Source: Devosia sp. (GTDB lineage: Bacteria; Pseudomonadota; Alphaproteobacteria; Rhizobiales; Devosiaceae). Taken from it: a stretch of 64,000 bases of DNA. The notes under the pieces are model-generated. The model made no database searches. It was not told the DNA's origin and saw only the letters and a program-made list of their open reading frames with translations. Each line of letters opens with the position of its first letter. Position 1 is the stretch's first letter. The position numbers and the translations under genes were made by a program. Positions 59,552 through 64,000 of this stretch are shown piece after piece. The stretch covers positions 124,001 through 188,000 of the forward strand of contig NZ_JAGIAW010000002.1 of assembly GCF_017744655.1 (NCBI RefSeq). The letters run 5' to 3'.

Positions 59552-60613
59552 ATGGTCGACTATCGCTATCTTGGCCGCAGCGCGCTGAAAGTGTCACCGA
59601 TCACCTTGGGCACCATGATGTTTGGCAATCAGACGCCGGACGATGTCGCCTTCCGCATCATCGACAAGGCGCACGAGCAGGGTATCAATTTCATCGATAC
59701 CGCCGACGTCTATCACGACGGCAAGTCCGAGCAGACTGTCGGCAAGGGTATCAAGAAGCACCGCGAAGATTGGGTGCTCGCCACTAAGTTCGTCAACTCG
59801 CGCGATCCAAAACCCAACAAGGGCGGCTATTCGCGCAAGTGGGTTTACGAGACCGTCGAGAATTCGCTGCGCAATCTCGACACCGACTATATCGACATCC
59901 TCTATTTCCACCGTGCCGTGTTTGACGCCTCGCTCGAAGAGCCCGTTCGCGCCATTGCCGATCTGATCAAGGCCGGCAAGCTGCGCTATTTCGGCGTGTC
60001 CAACTTCCGCGGCTGGCGCATTGCCGAAGTGGCGCATCTCGCAGACCAGCTCGGCATCGATCGTCCGATCGCCAGCCAGCCGCTCTACAACATCGTCAAT
60101 CGCACGGCCGAAGCCGAACAGCTTCCGGCCGCCGTCGCCAACGGCCTTGGCAATGTGTCCTACAGCCCGCTCGCCCGCGGCGTGCTCACCGGCAAGTACA
60201 ATGTCGGCGAAGCGGCCCCGGCCGATAGTCGCGCCGGCCGCGGCGATAAACGCATGCATGACGTGGAATTCCGCGAGGAATCCATCGAGGTCGCGAAGAA
60301 AGTCGCCGCCCATGCTGCCGCCAAGGGCACGACCGGTGCTGATTTTGCGCTCGCCTGGGTGCTGAACAACCAGCTCATCACCTCGGCCATTGCTGGTCCC
60401 CGTACCGAAGAGCAGTGGGATGGCTACATCCGCGCGCTCGACGTTAAGATTGATGCCGACGATGAAGCCCTCGTGGATAGTCTCGTGGCAACTGGCCATC
60501 CGTCTACGCCTGGTTTCACCGATCCAGGCCACCCGGTCGAAGGCCGCGTGCCCCGGTCGGCCGCCGGCTCCGCACAGATCATTCCGCTGAGCCGCACCCA
60601 GCGCGTTGCCTGA
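59552..60613 (+). CDS. Aldo/keto reductase
   Basis: A 353-residue NADPH-dependent reductase of the AKR barrel fold: MVDYRYLGRSALKVSPITLG, FIDTADVYHDGKSEQTVGKGIKKHREDWVLATKF (catalytic Asp, Tyr and Lys), IDILYFHRAVFDASLEEPVRA (His) and SPLARGVLTGKYN with C-terminal cofactor segment ITSAIAGPRTEEQWD. GGGAG lies upstream of ATG 59552. It lies between the importer and the binding protein, so an aldehyde or ketone in the pathway is the likely substrate, but this is open. Confidence 0.9.
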   Translation: MVDYRYLGRSALKVSPITLGTMMFGNQTPDDVAFRIIDKAHEQGINFIDTADVYHDGKSEQTVGKGIKKHREDWVLATKFVNSRDPKPNKGGYSRKWVYETVENSLRNLDTDYIDILYFHRAVFDASLEEPVRAIADLIKAGKLRYFGVSNFRGWRIAEVAHLADQLGIDRPIASQPLYNIVNRTAEAEQLPAAVANGLGNVSYSPLARGVLTGKYNVGEAAPADSRAGRGDKRMHDVEFREESIEVAKKVAAHAAAKGTTGADFALAWVLNNQLITSAIAGPRTEEQWDGYIRALDVKIDADDEALVDSLVATGHPSTPGFTDPGHPVEGRVPRSAAGSAQIIPLSRTQRVA

Positions 60614-60836
60614 GCGCCATCTGCCAACTTTTTAGGAGGGTCGGCGCTTGCCGGCCCTCGTCGTTTGAGCGGGCACAGAAGCATTTTCTTCCGCAATTCG
60701 CCTGATTTCTTCGCCGATTACCACGCCGATCGGTGCAGCTTGAAACGCACGCGCGAAATTTTTCTTTCTCGACCAAGTGTGGCGCTGAGGGTTTTTCCGC
60801 CCATCGTCTCAGTTCGTAATCCATTATCTCGATAAA

Positions 60837-60854
60837 AAAACTAGACATTATAAA
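60837..60854 (+). promoter_or_regulatory. AACTAG promoter box ahead of the binding-protein gene
   Basis: AAAACTAGACATTATAAA: 14 of 18 bases equal the box at 55700-55717, with CTAG four bases ahead of TATAAA (-10). It lies 78 bases before the binding-protein start. The rest of the 318-base gap 60614-60931 holds only a weak hairpin after the reductase gene (near 60644-60667). Confidence 0.5.
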
Positions 60855-60931
60855 GTTGTCCTGCCTTGCCCGACAGAGGCCCCAGTTTCCACGTCGCTCT
60901 CGAGAGCGGCACGCAACGGTCAGGACCAAAA

Positions 60932-62554
60932 ATGACGACTTCCAAATCTCGTGGCGTGCTCGCCCCAACCCGCCGCGCCTTCCTGCTTTCCACAGCCGCC
61001 TTGGCCGCCGTCTCGACGGTGCCGGGCTTCGCCTTCGCCCAGAACGCGACCCCGACGCCGGGTGGCTCAGTGTCCATTAATATCGGCACCGAACCACCGG
61101 TTCTCGTGCTCATCGCCCACACCGCCGGCGCCGCCTACTATGTCAGCGGCAAGACCACCGAAGGTCTGCTGACCTATGACGAAAATTTTGAGCCGCAGCC
61201 GCTACTTGCCACCTCGTGGGAAGTCGCCGAGGACGGCCTGCGCTACGCGTTCAAGCTGCGCGAAGGCGTGAAGTGGCATGACGGCACCGACTTCACCGCC
61301 GAAGACGTCGCCTTCTCCATCCTTGCCCTCAAGGAACATCACCCCCGCGGCCGCGCCACCTTCGCTTCGGTTGAAGAAGTCAACGTGCTCGGCCCGCACG
61401 GGGTTGAGTTGATCCTTTCGAAGCCCGCACCGTTCCTGCTGACCGCCTTTGCAAGCTTTGAAGCGCCGATTGTGCCGAAGCATCTTTATGAAGGCACGAA
61501 TATCCCGGAGAACCCGCACAATTTCGCGCCGGTCGGTACTGGTCCCTTCACCTTCGTCGAATGGGTACGTGGCAGCCACGTCATTCTCAAGAAGAACGAA
61601 AACTACTGGGGCGAAGGCAAGCCCTATCTCGACCAGCTCATTATTCGCTTCATCGTCGATCCGGCCGCAGCCGTCGCCGCCATTGAATCGGGCGAAGTGC
61701 AGGTTTCGGTTGCCAACGTGCCGCTCACCGATATCGAGCGCCTCAAGGCCAATCCGAACCTCGTCGTCGATACGCGTCCGGCGCCCTATTCGCCGAGCAT
61801 TGCGCGTGCCGAATTCAACCTCGAAAATCCCTACCTCGCCGACGTCAAAGTCCGTCACGCCATCGCGCATGCGATCGACAAGGATTTTATCGTCAACACC
61901 ATCTATCTCGGCTACGCCACCCGTCTCGACGGCCCGGTGAGCCCCGATCTCGCGCGCTTCTACAACCCCGACGTGCCGAAATACGACTTTGACCCGGCCA
62001 AGGCCGAAGCGCTGCTCGACGAAGCCGGCTATCCGCGCGGCGCCGATGGCTTCCGCTTCAAGCTCTTCGTCGATCCGACCCAGCCCTCGGGCCCGCCCAA
62101 GCAGACCGGCGAATATTTTGTCCAGGCCCTTGCCAAGGTCGGCATTCAGGTCGAGCTGCGCACGCAGGATTTTGCGACCTTCGTGAAGCGTATCTTCACC
62201 GATCGCGATTTTGACATCGCCATCGAAGGCATGAGCAATCTCTACGACCCGACCGTCGGCATCCAGCGCCTCTACTGGTCGAAGAACTTCAAGGTCGGCC
62301 TGCCGTTCTCCAACGGCTCCAAGTACGAAAACCCGGAAGTCGACCGTCTGCTCGAAACTGCTGCCGTCGAGATCGACCCGGCCAAGCGCCTGCAACTGTT
62401 CAACGATTTCCAGCGCATCGTGGTCGAAGACCTGCCGACGCTCGATATCGTCACGCCCGCCTCGATCACCATTTCCGACAAGCGCGTGCAAAACCTGAAA
62501 CTCGGCGCGGAGCACCTCTGGACCAACGGCGCGGATATCTACCTCGCTTCGTGA
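60932..62554 (+). CDS. ABC substrate-binding protein, peptide-type (family 5), Tat-exported
   Basis: A 540-residue periplasmic binding protein. The N-terminus has TRRAFLLSTAALAAVSTVPG then FAFAQ, a twin-arginine signal with an AQ-N cleavage region. The core shows FKLREGVKWHDGTDFTAEDVAFS, VRHAIAHAIDKDFIVNTIYLG and EAGYPRGADGFRFKLFVD. It should serve the GsiA/GsiC/GsiD-type importer at 55.8-59.5 kb. It has its own AACTAG-box promoter and ends at a strong terminator. Confidence 0.92.
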   Translation: MTTSKSRGVLAPTRRAFLLSTAALAAVSTVPGFAFAQNATPTPGGSVSINIGTEPPVLVLIAHTAGAAYYVSGKTTEGLLTYDENFEPQPLLATSWEVAEDGLRYAFKLREGVKWHDGTDFTAEDVAFSILALKEHHPRGRATFASVEEVNVLGPHGVELILSKPAPFLLTAFASFEAPIVPKHLYEGTNIPENPHNFAPVGTGPFTFVEWVRGSHVILKKNENYWGEGKPYLDQLIIRFIVDPAAAVAAIESGEVQVSVANVPLTDIERLKANPNLVVDTRPAPYSPSIARAEFNLENPYLADVKVRHAIAHAIDKDFIVNTIYLGYATRLDGPVSPDLARFYNPDVPKYDFDPAKAEALLDEAGYPRGADGFRFKLFVDPTQPSGPPKQTGEYFVQALAKVGIQVELRTQDFATFVKRIFTDRDFDIAIEGMSNLYDPTVGIQRLYWSKNFKVGLPFSNGSKYENPEVDRLLETAAVEIDPAKRLQLFNDFQRIVVEDLPTLDIVTPASITISDKRVQNLKLGAEHLWTNGADIYLAS

Positions 62555-62561
62555 TCTTTTG

Positions 62562-62598
62562 GCCTGCCGGATAAGTGTCCGGCAGGCTTATTGTTTTT
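62562..62598 (+). terminator. Intrinsic terminator after the binding-protein gene
   Basis: A perfect 10-bp stem, GCCTGCCGGA (62562-62571) and TCCGGCAGGC (62578-62587), with loop TAAGTG, then TTATTGTTTTT. It lies eight bases after the stop and 16 bases before the next start codon. Confidence 0.88.
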
Positions 62599-62614
62599 AC
62601 ATAAGGGCCTGCCG

Positions 62615-63847
62615 ATGACCGCTGCCGTTCAGAAACTTTCGTCGACCCAAGGTGGCCCCAACCGGGAAGAATTACTTGAGCGAATTCCGGGTCTTGTCGC
62701 CGAAATCGCCAAGGGTGCGGCGCAGAGGGATCTGGATCGCGAACTGCCGTTCGAGGCGTTTCGGCTGTTCCGGGAGTCCGGGCTTGGCGCTTTGCGGGTG
62801 CCGTTGGAACTGGGTGGGCCGGGTGGTTCGGTGCCGGATTATATCGAGTTGATCGCGGCCTTGGGATCGGCAGATTCCAATGTAGCTCATGCACTTAGGT
62901 CGCATTTCAACTATGTCGAGAATCTGGTGCTGAGCGGCGCCGACCAGCGCGATGCGGGGGCTATCGAGCGGGTGCTGGAGGGCAAGCTGTTTGGTGGGGC
63001 ACATACCGAGCAGGGGACGGCGCGGCCGGGTGAGGTGACGACGAAAATCTCAAAGGTTGGAAGCACTTGGCGGCTCAATGGGCGCAAGTGGTATGCGACC
63101 GGAACGGCCTATGCCGACTATGCTTCGTTCAGTGCGGTCAATGAGGCGGGCGAGACGGTTGGTGTGCTGCTACCGGTTGATCGGGAGGGCATAAACATCC
63201 TCGACGATTGGGATGGCATGGGGCAGAAGTTGACCGCGAGTGGCGGCGTAGTGCTTGATAATGTTGAGGTTTTTGAGCACGAGTTTGCGCGCCGAAGTCT
63301 AGAAAATCAGGTCGGTCGGCACTGCTCGACACTGCGGCAATTGCATCTGGCGGCGAGTGCGGCGGGGGCGGTGCGGAACGTCTTGAGCGATGGGATCGAC
63401 TATGTGAGGAAGCAGGCGCGGTCGGCGGCGCATAGTCCGGCAGCGACGGCGCGGGAAGATCATTTCGTTCAACAGGTTATCGGCGAAATCGCGGCCAATT
63501 CGCTGGCGATCGACACGCTGATTGCCGAGGGTGCGAGGGCTTTGCAGCATACCGCAGATACGTTCGCAACGGGTGACGCGGAGGCTATCGAAACGTCACT
63601 TGTTGCTAGCACACTGGTAACGGCGAAAGCCCAATTGGTTATTGGTCAGTTGGGGCCGCGTACAGCTGAGCGCATGTTCGAACTCGGCGGCGGTTCAGCG
63701 ACCTCGCGAAAGTACAATTTCGACCGTCACTGGCGGAACATCCGGACGGTGCTCAACCACAATCCGCTGCTGCACAAGTCGCGCATTGTCGGCGATTACA
63801 TTCTCAATGGGACCACCACGCATCTGAAAGAGGGGAAGGTGTTTTAG
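62615..63847 (+). CDS. DszC-like acyl-CoA-dehydrogenase-fold flavin monooxygenase
   Basis: A 410-residue flavoprotein. The beta domain has TWRLNGRKWYATGTAYADYASF and GMGQKLTASGGVVLDNVEVFEHE. The C-terminus has GGGSATSRKYNFDRHWRNIRTVLNHNPLLHK, which resembles the end of DszC and related FMNH2-using S-monooxygenases (NFDRxWRNxRT). ATG 62615 has AAGGG seven bases upstream. Codon use is richer in GGG, GTG and TTG than in the genes just to the left. It follows a terminator, so its own promoter or read-through must supply it. It belongs functionally with the DszA/B/C-like genes. Confidence 0.85.
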   Translation: MTAAVQKLSSTQGGPNREELLERIPGLVAEIAKGAAQRDLDRELPFEAFRLFRESGLGALRVPLELGGPGGSVPDYIELIAALGSADSNVAHALRSHFNYVENLVLSGADQRDAGAIERVLEGKLFGGAHTEQGTARPGEVTTKISKVGSTWRLNGRKWYATGTAYADYASFSAVNEAGETVGVLLPVDREGINILDDWDGMGQKLTASGGVVLDNVEVFEHEFARRSLENQVGRHCSTLRQLHLAASAAGAVRNVLSDGIDYVRKQARSAAHSPAATAREDHFVQQVIGEIAANSLAIDTLIAEGARALQHTADTFATGDAEAIETSLVASTLVTAKAQLVIGQLGPRTAERMFELGGGSATSRKYNFDRHWRNIRTVLNHNPLLHKSRIVGDYILNGTTTHLKEGKVF

Positions 63848-64000
63848 ATGCCGTCTTCCGATCTGTTTCTCATTACCGGTGCGACCGGCAAACTGGGCCG
63901 GGTGCTGACGCCAAAACTGATCGACGGTGGGCATCGGGTTCGCGTGTTGACGCGACGGCCAGAGGCGGCCAGGGAGCTTTTTGGCGATAAGGTCGAGATA
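63848..64000 (+). CDS. NmrA/atypical-SDR NAD(P)-binding protein (partial, runs off window)
   Basis: The 51 codons visible read MPSSDLFLITGATGKLGRVL, then TPKLIDGGHRVRVLTRRPEAARELFG: a Rossmann start with an intact GATGKLG cofactor loop and the basic R-R typical of NADP use. The ATG directly follows the previous stop (TAGATG), so it is coupled to the DszC-like gene. The rest lies beyond 64000. Confidence 0.85.
   Translation, partial: MPSSDLFLITGATGKLGRVLTPKLIDGGHRVRVLTRRPEAARELFGDKVEI

Noticed and set aside
1-64000. tRNA, rRNA, riboswitch or prophage signals
   Set aside because: I looked for cloverleaf arms, conserved rRNA words, common riboswitch cores and phage structural genes and saw none that I could support by eye.

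Overview
The window looks like a chromosomal segment of an alphaproteobacterium of the order Hyphomicrobiales, most like Devosia or a close relative. The grounds are high GC with strong GCC/CTC/ATC codon preference, a 1,559-residue NAD-glutamate dehydrogenase, a DUF6894-type protein, many sugar and peptide-type ABC operons, and three families of short dispersed palindromic repeats between genes. I saw no tRNA, rRNA, CRISPR array, prophage or intact insertion sequence. The only mobile DNA recognised is a broken IS30-type transposase.

Layout. 1-7 kb: tandem GFA-domain genes, citramalate synthase (cimA), a membrane-anchored LysM protein that probably starts at CTG, an ArsR-type regulator coupled to an Atm1-type ABC exporter, and a GNAT acetyltransferase. 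7-12.5 kb: a PadR regulator, periplasmic adaptor and RND pump operon with a candidate operator. 12.6-24 kb: housekeeping genes on the minus strand (cysQ, an SDR, an AGE-family epimerase, fbp, NAD-GDH, a flavin reductase, sodB). 24-25.3 kb: a SufR-like regulator with a Cys cluster, divergent from sodB and coupled to a group III truncated hemoglobin. 26-37 kb: an arabinoside locus with a GH51 arabinofuranosidase, a GH43-like protein, a five-gene peptide-type ABC importer and an unusual ArsR-type regulator. 37-47 kb: the IS30 remnant, acuI, then a LacI-controlled locus with a CUT1 sugar importer and a GH2 beta-galactosidase. 47-48.3 kb: a small protein and a siderophore-interacting flavoprotein behind a long palindrome.

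48.5-64 kb is the most interesting part. A leftward operon (55508 down to 48951) encodes two proteins that would usually be called ABC substrate-binding proteins. Both lack a signal peptide and carry the Cys, His and Arg pattern of DszB sulfinate desulfinase. Between and after them are a DszC-like acyl-CoA-dehydrogenase-fold monooxygenase, an FAD monooxygenase, a small Rossmann protein and a DszA/NtaA-type flavin monooxygenase. A divergent rightward operon encodes a complete peptide/glutathione-type ABC importer, an aldo-keto reductase and a Tat-exported binding protein, followed by a second DszC-like enzyme and an NmrA-like reductase that runs off the end. Three promoters share an AACTAG box just upstream of the -10, which suggests one regulon; an Rrf2-type regulator sits at the operon's far end. 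I read this as a candidate 4S-like organosulfur uptake and desulfurization system. The substrate is unknown.
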